64,000 nt of DNA from Xestospongia muta (Eukaryota > Porifera > Demospongiae > Haplosclerida > Petrosiidae), in contig OY848920.1 of the NCBI GenBank assembly GCA_963693285.1, positions 3,981,135-4,045,134 on the forward strand. The letters run 5' to 3'. The notes below the pieces were generated by a model. That model saw only the letters and a list, made by a program, of their open reading frames with translations. It was not told the origin of the DNA and ran no database searches. This document shows, one piece after another, positions 34,927-47,250 of the stretch (position 1 is its first letter; each line of letters begins with the position of its first letter). The translations under genes were made by a program, and so were the position numbers.

Positions 34927-37489
34927 ATGTCTCCAAGCAAAATGAAGACTAAAAGAGGAAAGTCAGCAGGTGTAGTTCTCACTAGCCGTCATAACCTACA
35001 AATAATTGAAGAAAAAGAAAGAAAAAAGCAAATGGAGGCTCAGCTAAAAGAAGAACGGAAGAGACTTAGAGAAGATAAGAAAAAAAAATGTGGAAAATGT
35101 GTGAAAAGGAAGGGTTAGTCAAAAGCAAATGCGACTCACATTATTTTGTTTTAGAGTTTTTACAGTCAGAAGCACAGCTCTCTGAGATGCAGCCTAAACA
35201 GATGAGGAGTAGGAATAAAGGTATGTTAATTATTAACATAGCTTTATTACTTTGTTGTAGAGTTTTTGCAGTCTGAAGCAGAGTTCTCTGATTCTGAGAT
35301 GCAGCCTAAACAGATGAGGGGCAGAAAGAAAGGTGTGTTAATTATTATCATAACTTTATTAGTTTGTTGTAGAGTTTTTACAGTCTGAAGCAGAGTTCTC
35401 TGAACCTGAGATGCAGCCTAAACAGAGGAGGAGCAGAAAGAAAGGTGTGTTAATTATTAATATAGCTTTGTTGCTTTGTTGTAGAGTTTTTAGAGTCCAA
35501 AGCAGATCTCTCTGAGCCTGAGATGCAGACTAAACAGAGGAGGAGCAGAAAGAAAAGTGTGTTAATTATTAACATAGCTTTATTACTTTGTTATAGAGTT
35601 TTTAGAGTCAAAAGCAAATCTCTCTGAGCCTGAGATGCAGCCTATACAGAGGAGGAGCAGAAAGAAAGGTGTGTTAATTATTAACATAGCTTTATTACTT
35701 TGTTGTAGTGTTTTTAGAGTCCAAAGCAGATCTCTTTGAGCCTGAGATGCAGCCTAAACAGACGAGGGGCAGAAAGAAAGGTGTGTTAGTTATTAATATA
35801 GCTTTATTACTTTGTTATAGAGTTTTTAGAGTCCAAAGATCTCTCTGAGCCTGAGATGCAGCCTATACAGACAAGGAGCAGAAAGAAAGGTGTGTTAATT
35901 ATTAACATAGCTTTATTAATTTGTTGTAGAGTTTTTAGTGTCCAAAGCAGATCTCTCTGAACCTGAGATGCAGCCTATACAGAGGAGGAGCAGAAAGAAA
36001 GGTGTGTTAATTATTAACATAGCTTTATTAATTTGTTGTAGAGTTTTTAGTGTCCAAAGCAGATCTCTCTGAACCTGAGATGCAGCCTATACAGAGGAGG
36101 AGCAGAAAGAAAGGTGTGTTAATTATTAACATAGCTTTATTACTTTGTTGTAGAGTTTTTAGAGTCCAAAGCAGATCTCTCTGAGCCTGAGATGCAGCCT
36201 ATACACAGGAGGAGCAGAAAGAAAGGTGTGTTAATTATTAACATAGCTTTATTACTTTGTTGTAGTGTTTTTAGAGTTCAAAGATCTCTCTGAGCCTGAG
36301 ATGCAGCCTAAACAGAGGAGGAGCAGAAAGAATGGTGTGTTAATTATTAACATAACTTTATTACTTTGTTGTAGTGTTTTTAGAGTCAAAAGCAGATCTC
36401 TCTGAACCTGAGATGCAGCCTATACAGAGGAGGAGCAGGAAGAAAGGTGTGTTAATTATTATCATACCTTTATTACTTTGTTGTAGAGTTATTACAGTCT
36501 GAAGCAGATCTCTCTGTGCTTCAAGTTGTAGAGAAGTGCCCCAGAGACAAAAACAAAGGTGTCAACTTGTAGTATTTCTTCTAATGCAGACATATATTGT
36601 TGATGTTTTTCATAGATATTTGGTGGATTAAGGAGCTCAACCTTTACATGGCAGATAAAGAGTGTATTGAGAATGGTTCTGAAGTTTCGGATAATGTGAT
36701 TAATGCTGCACAGACATTATTGAAGCATCAATTTCCTCACATCTTTGGATTCCAAAATACACTGTTGGGTTATAGTGTTACGTTTTTATCAATATCTAAT
36801 GTTCCTGCTGTTCAGATACTTCACACGGGTACATGTATAATTAGTAGTATTGATTTTGTTATAACTTAGTAATTATGTTGAGCAAACTATAGTAAGTTGT
36901 TTTGCTGGGAAAGTTTAGTGTCACATGATCTGTACTCAGGGTTCATGTTTTGGTATAATTTATTACTATAGGATCAAATCACTGGATATGTACTTGTTGT
37001 CAGAAACCTGGATTTGTTGAAGTGATGGATAGTTTGGCATTATTTTTTACTCTAACAGAATCTGCAATCCTTCAAATTTCAAAAATATATTCTTTTTCGC
37101 TGTCTAATTTGAGAGTGCAAGTGCGTTCAGTGCAACAACAGGAAAGTTGTTATGACTGTGGTCCATTCTCAATTGCTACAGCAATAGAAGTATGCTTTGG
37201 AAACAATCCTGAACTGGCCACTTTTGATCAACGAAAGATGCGTGCCCACCTCATTGAATGTTTTGAAGAAAGAAAATTGTCATTGTTCCCTAAAATTGTA
37301 AAAGAGTATATTCCTCGTCCTTCAAGACGTCTTCATGTCATTAAACTATTTTGTCTGTGTTATATGTCTGAAGAGTATGATAATATGATGATCTTGTGTG
37401 ATAAGTGTCATAAATGGTGTCATTGTTCCTGTGTTTGTATCAATCCCACAGAAGTTCCTGATGTTTGGTACTGCAAGACATGTTATTGA
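34927..37489 (+). CDS. ULP1-like protease with PHD finger and repeat-exon array
   Basis: I read 16 exons: 34927-35113; thirteen repeat exons from 35155 to 36558; 36616-36828; and 36972-37489. All joins are phase 1 with GT/AG. The first exon encodes a charged coiled coil (EEKERKKQMEAQLKEERKRL). The last two exons give a C48-type cysteine protease: VSDNVINAAQTLLKHQFPHI, histidine in SNHWICT, aspartate in VMDS, glutamine in VQQQESC and cysteine in CYDCGPFSIA. A PHD finger follows (CLCYMSEEYDN, LCDKCHKWCHCSC, WYCKTCY) and ends at the stop. All four catalytic positions appear present. Family: deSUMOylating-type proteases; PHD fingers read histone tails. A nuclear role is inferred. Protein about 625 residues. 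Confidence 0.75.
35155..36558 (+). repeat. array of 13 repeat exons with 40-bp introns
   Basis: Unit of about 112 bp: one exon of 66-72 bp plus a 40-bp intron. The exon product starts EFLESKADLSEPEM and ends in a basic QRRSRKK. All exons are symmetric phase 1-1. Introns are nearly as similar as exons (GTGTGTTAATTATTAACATA at the start, TTTGTTGTAG or TTTGTTATAG at the end). Two copies (near 35821 and 36276) lack three bases and one (the first) six, all in frame. The last copy has a divergent end. Confidence 0.9.
36616..37489 (+). CDS. exons 15-16: protease and PHD domains
   Basis: Exon 15 (36616-36828) carries the N-terminal half of the protease and exon 16 (36972-37489) the catalytic centre and the PHD finger. 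The intron between them is 143 bp. The catalytic histidine is completed right at the splice junction (G-SNHWICTCC). The PHD zinc ligands fit the C4-H-C3 order. The stop codon follows the final CKTCY directly. Confidence 0.75.
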
Positions 37490-38394
37490 TTAGTACTTTT
37501 TGTGTTATGTAACGTCTAATTACATTTTTGAACTTAAAAAATAAGTGTGATTGTCAGTGACAACTTAGAGTATTACCACGTGTGTCCAAAATTTGATCAC
37601 GTGATACACATTTTTTGTCATCTTCCTATTCTTAAATATACAATGTTTCAAGGCTCTGGTTTGGACGCATGAAAGAGCAATGATGGAAGGCTTATATTGT
37701 GGAATTTAGTGGCAATTCTTTATCTCAAGGCTATTTGGAAGCTTGCGGACAAAGATTGATAGTAATGTCCAAAGAACACCAAGTTCGGACAATGTTGGTT
37801 TTGTAGCTGTAAAACCTACGTATCAAAAGATTGCAACCTGGTATTTTGTACGCAAGCAGTATATGTATAGTCCTATTTGTGTGTGTCTAATCAGCATCCA
37901 GGAGTCTGTTGTTCACGAGATATAAGCGTCCGAAAACTGATTCGCCCGACTATCGGTCAGTTACTCTAGTATTTACAGGTGGAAAGTATTCAAATCACTG
38001 AAGCTTGCTGACCGTGATGAAGTCCATTTCCATGTTATCACTCATATTCTTTGCTTGTGGTACCAAATAGGTATGTTATTACAGCTGATTGTATTAGGAA
38101 AAACAGGATAAAAATCTCATTATTAGTTACGTATGTTTTACATATCATACACACTTGTCAGACATTTGAGTTTTGAGAGTTCTTTGACTTTTGTTCTTTT
38201 ACAATGCAATGAAATAGTAATAGTAATCTGAGTTAGTGGTCACAAGTAGTTTACAGAGACAATGTCATTAAGCCACCTTTATAAAAATATACAAATCAGT
38301 AACTAATATATATTAGTTACTTATTTCTATGTTATTTTTATATAGGCCAATGACAGGGAATTATTTCTTAATCAGCTAAGGCTATTATGTACAG
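37490..38394. other. no feature recognised
   Basis: Contains the likely 3' UTR of the protease gene and AT-rich DNA. A 60-codon ORF at 37743-37925 has no domain. Confidence 0.4.
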
Positions 38395-38690
38395 TATAAC
38401 TTTCTGTTGTTCTTAAATCACCTTTAAATCTCCTAGCTACATCATTTAGTCTGATAGCACTTAAAGCATCTAATAATTAAATTATTCATTGGTGCTCCTC
38501 TTGCTATGCAAATCCATAACTGATACATACTGGTATAATATCATGACATTCAGCTAGACCCACACTATTTGCGTTCTACTGTCACACTCAAATGGTTCCA
38601 CTTTGCAGTTTCAGTGCATATATTTAATATTACTAGATATGGAGGTTGTTGATCCAAGAGTTGGTCCAGTGACAAATTATTAGGACCTAC
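38395..38690 (-). pseudogene. dead copy of the third-type death-domain exon
   Basis: Alignable by eye to the exon at 14920-15188: GATACATACTGGTATAAT, GGTTCCACTTTGCAGTTTC and TGGAGGTTGTTGATCCA have close counterparts there. Indels and stops break the frame. No neighbouring exons of that gene are evident. Confidence 0.6.
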
Positions 38691-39434
38691 AAATTAAATG
38701 ATATAATTATTTATAAATTATTGCAAAATTAAAATAATTGTAATAGCACCTTTCACTAATAAAAAAGTAATCACGTTGTCATTGATGACCACATTATATA
38801 CATGTGAAATGGTTAAATTTTGCTGCTCTCTGGGTGAGTGAAGGTTCTAGTACTCTGTTTGTATGTCTGCTACTGGACAATGCATTATGACTTGCTCTAT
38901 CTCAGTAACTCCAGAGTTTATTAAAGCCCCCAAATTTGACAGGAAAATGGCATTGCATGGTTTACACTAAAAATTCATTTTAGCTATAAGTCAGCCAAAG
39001 ACAGATGAAAAGTTGGAAAGATTAAAAAAAATTATTGCCATACTAGATACTCATACCTGACAGTGACAAATATAAGAGTTCCTGTTTCCTTACAAAGTTG
39101 CTGAGTATCTCTACTGTATGTTTTTTGATGACCTACACTCTGATATTGCCTTGTTTAGGCACTAAAAGAATGAAAATTACAGTTTGAATAATTGTACTTG
39201 GGAATGATAATTGTGCTGTTTAAATGATAGCAAGTCCAAAGTCAGTCATGACAACTGCTGGCTCCAGACATAAACCAAGTACTGCTGTCTGTCTTTTAGG
39301 ATGGCAAACACTCTCTCTTTTTTTTGTTTCTTGTGTCTCTGTTGTATAAGATAATAGACCAATGTAGCTAGCATTTGTATATAGCATGTATCATAAATAT
39401 TGGGTAGAAAAATTCTGGATATGGGAAATTTAAA
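38691..39434. other. no feature recognised
   Basis: AT-rich DNA without supported genes. The minus-strand ORF 39491-39246 shows no domain. Confidence 0.35.
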
Positions 39435-39866
39435 AGGTACCATCATAGGAATGTTAATAGTATTATGATAATAATAAAATATCTCCTTCACTTGAAGGGG
39501 CTTATTTTGATGGTGAGTCTATTACTCATGGTAGTAACCCTCATCATTGTATTTGGACATATATCAGGGAAAGAGAAATCGATAACACCCAATGTACTTG
39601 TAATAATAATAGCAGCACAGAAACTACACCACAATATGTTGTTGATGACTACTACTTTGAATCTAGCTTTCCTGTGTCTGAGCCTCACACGTTCCACTAT
39701 AATGACCCACTTAGATTTTCCATGCTGTGCATTTCCTAACATGTCATGGTTTATCAAGTCCTTTATTCAATCAACTACTGATGATATTGAACTAAGAATG
39801 TGTACTAATGAAAGATATAATGATGAATCTACTTCAGTAGATGTACTTGAATTATATGTTTGTTAA
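39435..39866 (+). pseudogene. fibrinogen-related gene fragment (3' end)
   Basis: Matches the 3' half of the fibrinogen-related copy at 54.5-55.7 kb. One frame gives FDGESITHGSNPHHCIWTY and another gives FPCCAFPNMSWFIKSFIQS and TTDDIELRMCTNERY, ending at a stop near 39866. A frameshift and a deletion near 39708 (the DPLWDG region) separate them. The 5' half is missing. Confidence 0.75.
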
Positions 39867-41260
39867 GTTCTATTATTAATAATTTAATTGTTTTTCTAGT
39901 TTTAGTGTAGTTGCTGCTTTATTTGAGCATGTATATAGTAAACTAATAGTTATAAAGTATTATTTTATATAGTACCACTGATAATACCCATACAAAGTGC
40001 ATGAAAAATCAACAATTAACACAAACTGACATTTCTAACCACACACCTTGATACTTCATCCTCTGGAAAGCTAATCATTGCTGTGTCTGTAGTAATAACA
40101 TAACAAGTCACTAGAGGATCAACATATTATACATCATTTCTTTGCTTTTTTCTATTTACCCTACATAATTTTGATTAGAAATATAACTTTTGTTTTTCCT
40201 TTGTAACCATATTATTGATTTCTGATGATATTAATATCCAAGAGAAGACACACTAGTCAATAACTTTGAACTTTATCTATGCTTGTTTGTACCAATTCAG
40301 ATACTTATCGTTTGTTCATATATGACTTTTGACAAATGTGTATAAAACAAAAAATTGGCATGTCATGTACAAAAATATAATCCGATGCATTGATTTGTCC
40401 TCAAGAGTTACAAGTCAACACATTAGATTATCTTTCTGTTTACTAGTACATAATTTGGACTATAAAACATATACAGTTAAATGTGATCTGATTTGTGGAA
40501 AGTTCTATCAAAATATTAAACACACTTGCATGTAAGTAAGCAATTTTTTAATAAAATACTTACTAAATTTTGCGTTTCAAGTTATCTATTATTTTTAAAG
40601 TGAGATATAATTTATTAAGCATCTAGTGAAAATCATATGGTCATGTACACAACAACAGCATGTTTTTGAGATTTTTTAACAGAGGTCTTTTAGTTTTAGA
40701 GTAGTTGCTGCTTTATTTGAACATATACATTGTTAATTAATAGTTATAAAGTGTTATTTTTGTATAGTACTACTGATGATACTCAGACCCCTACCAAGTG
40801 GCCAAAAAATCAACATTTCATGCAAAGTGACATATCCAGCCACAACCATAGATACTCCTATTCTCTGAATGCTAAATATTGCTGTTTCTGTTGTATCGAC
40901 ATGACTGTTCCCTAGAAGTTCAACATATTAAATTTCATTTGTTGATCATTCAATAATCCTGCATAATTTTGATAAATAACATAAGTTTTGTTTATTTTTC
41001 CTACATATCAATGTTATTGATTTTTGATTGAGTTATATTTGAGAGAAGCCACACTAGTCAGTAACTTGAAACTTTTTCTCTGCTTGTTTGTGCCAATTCA
41101 ATACATATCATTTGTTCATATATGGCTTTAATAAATATGTAAGAAGCAAAGCATTGGCATGCTATACAGGAAAACATGATCTGATGTGTTAATTTGTCTT
41201 TGGGTTTTGTTAGTATGTAATTTAGACTATAAAACATACACAATTAATTATTATTATCAC
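39867..41260 (+). repeat. two tandem copies of the fibrinogen gene 3' flank
   Basis: About 39880-40550 and 40690-41250 are related to each other and to 55730-56400. Shared phrases include TTTTAGTGTAGTTGCTGC or TTTTAGAGTAGTTGCTGC and ATTTGGACTATAAAACATA. They show that gene plus 3' flank was duplicated as a unit. The exons are gone except for the fragment that follows. Confidence 0.7.
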
Positions 41261-41280
41261 TAATGTCAGTGCAGATTTAC

Positions 41281-41553
41281 TGTACGTGAAACTGGCAGAA
41301 AACCAATGAACTTGTGACAGGGGCAGCTCAGAAACTACACTACAATATGTTAGTGATGACTACTACTGTGCGTTTGGCTTACATGTGTCTGAGTCTTATA
41401 TATTCAACTATGATGATCCACTTTGGAATGGCAAACAATGTGAATACTTAGAGTTCCATGCTATACATCTCGCAACATGTCACGGTTTATCAAGTTTCTT
41501 AATTAATCAACTACTGATGATATTAAACTAAGAATGTGTACCAGTGAAGGATA
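41281..41553 (+). pseudogene. fibrinogen-related gene fragment cut by a transposon piece
   Basis: Shows TATGATGATCCACTTTGGAA (DDPLWN) and AAGAATGTGTACCAGTGAAG (RMCTSE), as in the copy at 55.5 kb, with several indels. It breaks off after GGATATCC, where piggyBac sequence begins. Confidence 0.7.
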
Positions 41554-41619
41554 TCCTTATATTGTTTCATTACTGATCTGCCCTTAAATTTTATCATTGC
41601 CTCGTCTATACTGTTGTCA
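41554..41619 (-). mobile_element. piggyBac transposase fragment at the gap edge
   Basis: About 60 bases match 60655-60715 in the piggyBac gene with two or three differences, in the same orientation. The match runs directly into the N gap, so a longer piggyBac copy may be hidden or collapsed there. Confidence 0.7.
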
Positions 41620-41819
41620 NNNNNNNNNNNNNNNNNNNNNNNNNNNNNNNNNNNNNNNNNNNNNNNNNNNNNNNNNNNNNNNNNNNNNNNNNNNNNNNNN
41701 NNNNNNNNNNNNNNNNNNNNNNNNNNNNNNNNNNNNNNNNNNNNNNNNNNNNNNNNNNNNNNNNNNNNNNNNNNNNNNNNNNNNNNNNNNNNNNNNNNNN
41801 NNNNNNNNNNNNNNNNNNN
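41620..41819. other. assembly gap (200 N)
   Basis: Exactly 200 N, likely a gap of arbitrary size. It sits between a piggyBac fragment and a minisatellite. Confidence 0.95.
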
Positions 41820-43660
41820 GACATTATATTAGGACACAATGTGGCAAGATTAGGTAGGACATTACATTTGGACACAATAGGATAAAATGGGGACTTACTG
41901 TTACATTAGAATAGATTAGAGTAGCTTGCGATATTGTATTTTGTCATAGTAGGTTAAAACCGAGACAGTATATTAGGACACAGTATAGGATAACATTAGG
42001 ACATTACATTACAACACAGTAAGGTAAAGTTGAGATGTTACTGACTTTAGAACACAGTATAGTGTAACATTGGTTGTGTTAGGATACATTATAAGAACAG
42101 CAGATAGAACATAATAAAAAGAAGGGTTGCATTAATGACACTAAGACACAGCAAATGGAGGGTTATTTATCAGGGAGTAGTAGATCATTTGCCAAAAGGG
42201 TGATGTTAAAACATAGTAAAATGAAGGGTTATTTATGTTTATGAAAGAACACCGGATAAGACGAACAAAGAAAAGTGAAGGTTGTCTTCATGACATTGGA
42301 TCTAACATAAAACAGAAGTAATAAATGTAAGGATTACTTATATACTAGAATAAAATTAAGATTAAGATTACATCAAGAGACAATGGATAAGAGAGGTACA
42401 TTATAGTTTAGTGATGTCAATTTTATCAGAATATTGGTAGCATTATGTCACAGCTAATATCAGGGTTATGTTAAGGGAAATAGGTTTACAGAAGTACAGA
42501 ATAGAAATGAGGGTTATATTATAATATTGGCAACAATTCCTGTAGCTAATAGATTATAAACAATAAATAACATATGAATATATATTTCACTTTGAATAAA
42601 AGGATATATTGACGGTATCAAATATTGGTACAGTAAACAAGAGAGTTGTATTGGAGGAACACAGTGGGCAATAGGGATATAATAATGTGTACACACAAGA
42701 TCACAGTGAGCAGGAGAATAGACGAGGACACAATATATTTGACAATTTATATACATATGGATATTAAGACATGAAGATTAAATCATTAATTAGTAGAAAG
42801 AAGGTCTATACAAGTATAAAGAGAGTGGATATGTGGAGTTAATAATGGAAACATCAAGAAAAGGTGATGTTAATGGACAATGAATAGGAATTGAAGTGAA
42901 TATCCAGGAGGTTATGAACATTATGATACAATGTGAAAAGGGTTGTCTATGGAATAGTGGATAGGATGGCAATATATTGTATATTAGGAGGACACAATAA
43001 CACAATAAACAGAGGATTATGTTATGACTTTCTTATATTAGGAGAAGGCTATGTATGTTGTGATACAATGAGAATAATTATATTCCCAGAATAGAAAGAA
43101 TTGTTATATATGCAATAGTGGACAAGAAGGCAATATATGGTATATTTGAGACAGTATTGGATAATATAGGAATGTTACATAACAATACATTAAGGTAAAA
43201 GTAGGAAACAATATAGGGTAAGATTGGATCATTACATATTATAGGGAAACATTGGTTACATAGGACACAGCATAGGATAACATTGTAGCATTTTATTAGG
43301 ATGCAGTATAGGGTAGAATTTGGACAGTATATTAGGACACAATTACAAGATAACATTGGCGTATTAGACAAGGACACTGTTTTGGGTAATATTAGGATAT
43401 TGCATTAGTGAGATAAAATTGGGACAATACATTAGGACACAGTATAATGTAACATTTTAATGTAACACATTAGGAGTCAGTATACATGTTGGATGAAATT
43501 GAGAAGTCATTGGCATTAGAACACAACAGAGTAACATTGCAACATCATCACTTATGACATAAAATAGGATAAAATTGGAATGTTACATTAGGACACAATA
43601 AAGCAAATAATTGGAACATCACACTGGGAAAGGGCATAATAGACAATATATTTATATGTG
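41820..43660. repeat. degenerate minisatellite
   Basis: Diverged units share the phrase TTAGGACACAGTATAGGATA and the alternation of ACATTA-rich and GGATAA-rich steps; the unit is about 40-50 bp. The minus-strand ORFs (for example 42756-42514 and 43377-43078) are by-products of the biased composition. Confidence 0.7.
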
Positions 43661-45500
43661 GATATTTAGACGTGATGATTATAATTATAAATCAGTAGAA
43701 AGAAAGGCTACACAAGTTACAGTTACTCCAACCAAATTTGTGCTTTCCCTTTTGTAGTCAAAGCAGCTTTCTTTCTTCCAACATTTTCATGGTAGTATCA
43801 GATATTCAGTAATAGTTAATACCTATATAATAGAGGAAGCAAATTAATAATAATTAAATTTACAACATATGAACTTACAAACTGTTATCAGAAAATTTTG
43901 TCAATCAATGTGAATCATCAGATCATCATCATCTTTGTGGTATAAACATCTTACCAGATTATCAGTAATAGAATAATAACATCACTATAGAGATAGTTAA
44001 AAACAGATATTTTATTAAAATAAATGTACAACAGAATAAAAAAAACAATAGTTATCAGAGGATCTCATAATTATTCATCAGATCATTAATAGTTTATTGA
44101 AAGACAAGGTTCCATTATAGAAAAAAAACAGAAAAACATTTTACTCACACCTTCTTATAGAGTGGAGATTGCTGAATTGGAAATTGAAAAGCCATTTTAT
44201 TGTTTAATTAAAGTATATACGCAGTGCATCACTTTTGTACTATTTGGTACCCCATACTAGTTGCCCTAAAAGACAAGCTACAATCTTCAGAACTTAATTT
44301 CAACTATGTACTGAATTAGTGTACTGGAAAGATTATTTATTAACAGTTGAAAATATTCAGAATCAGAGCTAGGTGGTACATAAACAAAACATATAGAACC
44401 TCCATATAATTTAAGGAGGGTAGAACCCTAGCAATAATCAAGTCCTGATTACAACTTAAATGCCACTAACTAGACTGTTACAGTAGTGTCAAAATATAGA
44501 GATCCCAGTAGAAAGAAACTCATTATCATAAACATTACTTGTGAGCCATAATAAAAACTATATCATAATCAGATACATATGTAATGAAATATATACTATA
44601 CTGTAAAAAGTAAATAGAAAAATGAAATGCAGTCTGGTTATTTAGATGGGAAGACAGATGGGCTTAGATCAGGTTGATTGAGAGAAAGGATATTTTAAGA
44701 GTATCTATTTGTATAGTTGGGGTTACACTCAATTAGTTAGATAGAAAAGTTTAATCCTCAATAGAATAAGAGGCATGGCTGGTCAAGGGGTGAGTCTCTT
44801 GGGAAGTTTGGCTATACAATCCATATTTAATTTGAATTGTTCATAAATAAGCTGGAACCAACTGCTGTATGCATATTTCTATGATTCAAACCTGCCTCAA
44901 TTAGATTCTACCTTTCCTTATTAAGATTGAATCCTTATGCCTCGTGCACCTGAGATGACAAATCTGGCTTGATAATAATGGTCTTGAAAGATATTTCCTT
45001 TTGGAGAATATATTGGCAATGTCAACTCTGTGATGGTATCAAATTGTCAATGTATCAGGTTCTTCATTTGCCTCTCAGAATTTTTGTGACTTTGTTTTGA
45101 CTATAATTTGAATCAATTTTGGATTCTCATACTCAAGTAAAGAGTAATACTTTTAATCTCATTATGTCAGACTCTTCTGATAAAGTCTCAGTCAACTCCA
45201 GTGCCAACCATTTTTTCCGACTATTGTTTTGTTTCCATTGATATTTCTCCCTATATTGTAGGACATTAATCCAACAACAATCCAATTTATGTATTTTATT
45301 GACAGCCTCCGCCCTTTCCTTCTAGACTGGGATTTTTAATTGTTATTCTACAAATAATGTCAAGTATATGTGATCATTTATTTTGAAGGAGATTAATTAA
45401 AAGTGCTTTGTTTCATTTTATTCCCTGACTTTAGCTTAAGAAACATCAATGTCACAAGGAATTTTATCTCAGCTACAATATCAACTAAATTGCCTTAATG
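43661..45500. other. no feature recognised
   Basis: AT-rich DNA. The upstream part of the LINE relic may begin before 45505, but I see no endonuclease motif. Confidence 0.35.
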
Positions 45501-45504
45501 CATT

Positions 45505-46020
45505 TTGAAAAAGTTCAGGAAATCTCCAAACGAGAATAAAGGAATTAAATTACAAGATGGTGTAGCATCAGTCCAAGTTTCTCTCTCTAGTGGAAAAGCT
45601 GCATTGGAGTCTAATGTGGTTCTTGACTGTCCTGGGAAGAAAAATGCTGCTATATTTCAAAATGTAATAGATAAGAAGCATCAACCAGAACTCAGTCAAT
45701 CCAGTATATAGTTCCTAGATTCTATATCAGTAAGCACTGATAAAGAAAAGGCAATACTACTCAATACCTATTTCCATTCAATGTTTATCAGGAATAATTT
45801 TAATTTTTCTTCCACAAAGGATCTTTTAACCCAGACCTCAAACGAAATCAGTGACGTATCAATTTCAGACCAAGCAGTGCTATGTTCTCTTGACATTATG
45901 AAGGAACTGGTCCAGGTGGGATCAGTCTAAGCATTTTTATGTCATGTGCTTCCACCTTGTACCTTCCTCTTCATCATCAATTTGAATCTATCCAAATGGT
46001 TCAACTAGATATGTTTTAAA
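45505..46020 (+). pseudogene. LINE reverse transcriptase relic
   Basis: After a stop at 45711 the frame continues as STDKEKAILLNTYFHSMF, typical of the stretch before a LINE reverse transcriptase. About 40 codons later, in another frame, TGPGGISLSIFMSCAST corresponds to the GPDGI motif of that enzyme. The catalytic core with the double aspartate is absent. Non-LTR clade uncertain. Confidence 0.6.
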
Positions 46021-46485
46021 CAATTGTGACTTAGACTAAAAACTAGAGCTATTGCGAAATAATTCCACTTCATCAGGACAGCTCGAGCTGGTAAAAACAA
46101 TAAAAGGAAATAAGTCAATATAAAGTGAATTTAAGAAAAACATAATATGAAAAAACCATTTATATACAAGACTAGCTTATCTTAATATATCAGTAGCATG
46201 CAGGTACTAAGTGTCCTGATAATTTTACTCTCAGACAAGAAGGGTCACATATATGACCAGTCAACGTGGTCAAACTAACCCAGTTGGTTAGTCTACTTTC
46301 TTCTCAACTTGTGTCTAGTACTCAAAGGTTTGAAGATGTTTAAGAGGTTGTCAGTGGTCTACTACTAATTCATTTTACTGGTTTCTAAGAAACCTTACTT
46401 AATGGTGTCTACAAAGTTGTTTTGAAACATTAAATAGCAACAAAAGACATGTTTTGTCATTTGCTGGTGCAATTGATCTGGTAGG

Positions 46486-46752
46486 TTGGGTTGTTCTATA
46501 GGTTTTTATTGTCAATGTACTAATCAAAATATCACAGTGTCTTTCCTTACATCACATTTTTTCATTGAAAATTACATTTGTGATACTGGAAGTAAAGATA
46601 TTTATACCTGTAGTTATAATAAATTATGCACAGATGATCCTCTGTGGCATGGTCAAGGTTGTAGTGAAAATGATACATGTATGCATTGTGAGAGGACCAA
46701 TGGTTCTGTAAGGATGTTACTATTATGTGACAACAAAAACCATCAAAATTAG
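46486..46752 (+). pseudogene. fibrinogen-related C-terminal fragment
   Basis: An open stretch with CQCTNQN, ICDTGSKDI and DDPLWHGQGCSENDTC. These correspond to the CPCNNGS, YCESAG and ILWDGQNC steps of the intact protein at 50566-51711. The end (CERTNGSVRMLLLCDN) has lost the PWF/DDIE part. It is more diverged than the other copies and so older. Confidence 0.6.
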
Positions 46753-47127
46753 GACACGCCCCTTGAGATTATAGATATTTTATGTCCAGTAATAGATTGA
46801 CGTTGTTTAATTTAGTTTACATTTGCTGTTGCTCTCTTGAAACACAATAAAATTATTAACACGATTTGCCATTTTTAAAAACACCACCTATTATTTGATA
46901 AGACTAAACATTTTCTTAATTGATTTGATATTACCAAAACATCTAAGCCTAAAATTATTATGTATCTATTATAAATTAGTATTAAGTTATAACTAGTGCA
47001 TGGAGAGCTTGGAATTGATTGGCTGACAAAATCAACTTTTTATTAGAACCTTTCACTGATGATGTAACCAGGGAAGCCACAACCTTGCAAGAAGCTGGGA
47101 TGGAGTATTAGCCTCAGAAAGAACCTT

Positions 47128-47137
<10 letters not shown>

Positions 47138-47195
<58 letters not shown>

Positions 47196-47250
47196 GCAGA
47201 GAGAGACAGTGACAGACAGAGAGACAGACAGAGACAGACAGACAGAGAAG
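47138..47250. repeat. (GA)n simple repeat
   Basis: About 60 bp of GA followed by GACA-type variants. ORFs across it on the minus strand are artefacts. Confidence 0.95.

Noticed and set aside
42514..43377. Several minus-strand ORFs of 70-100 codons rich in Y, I, C and S
   Set aside because: They lie in the minisatellite and reflect its composition.
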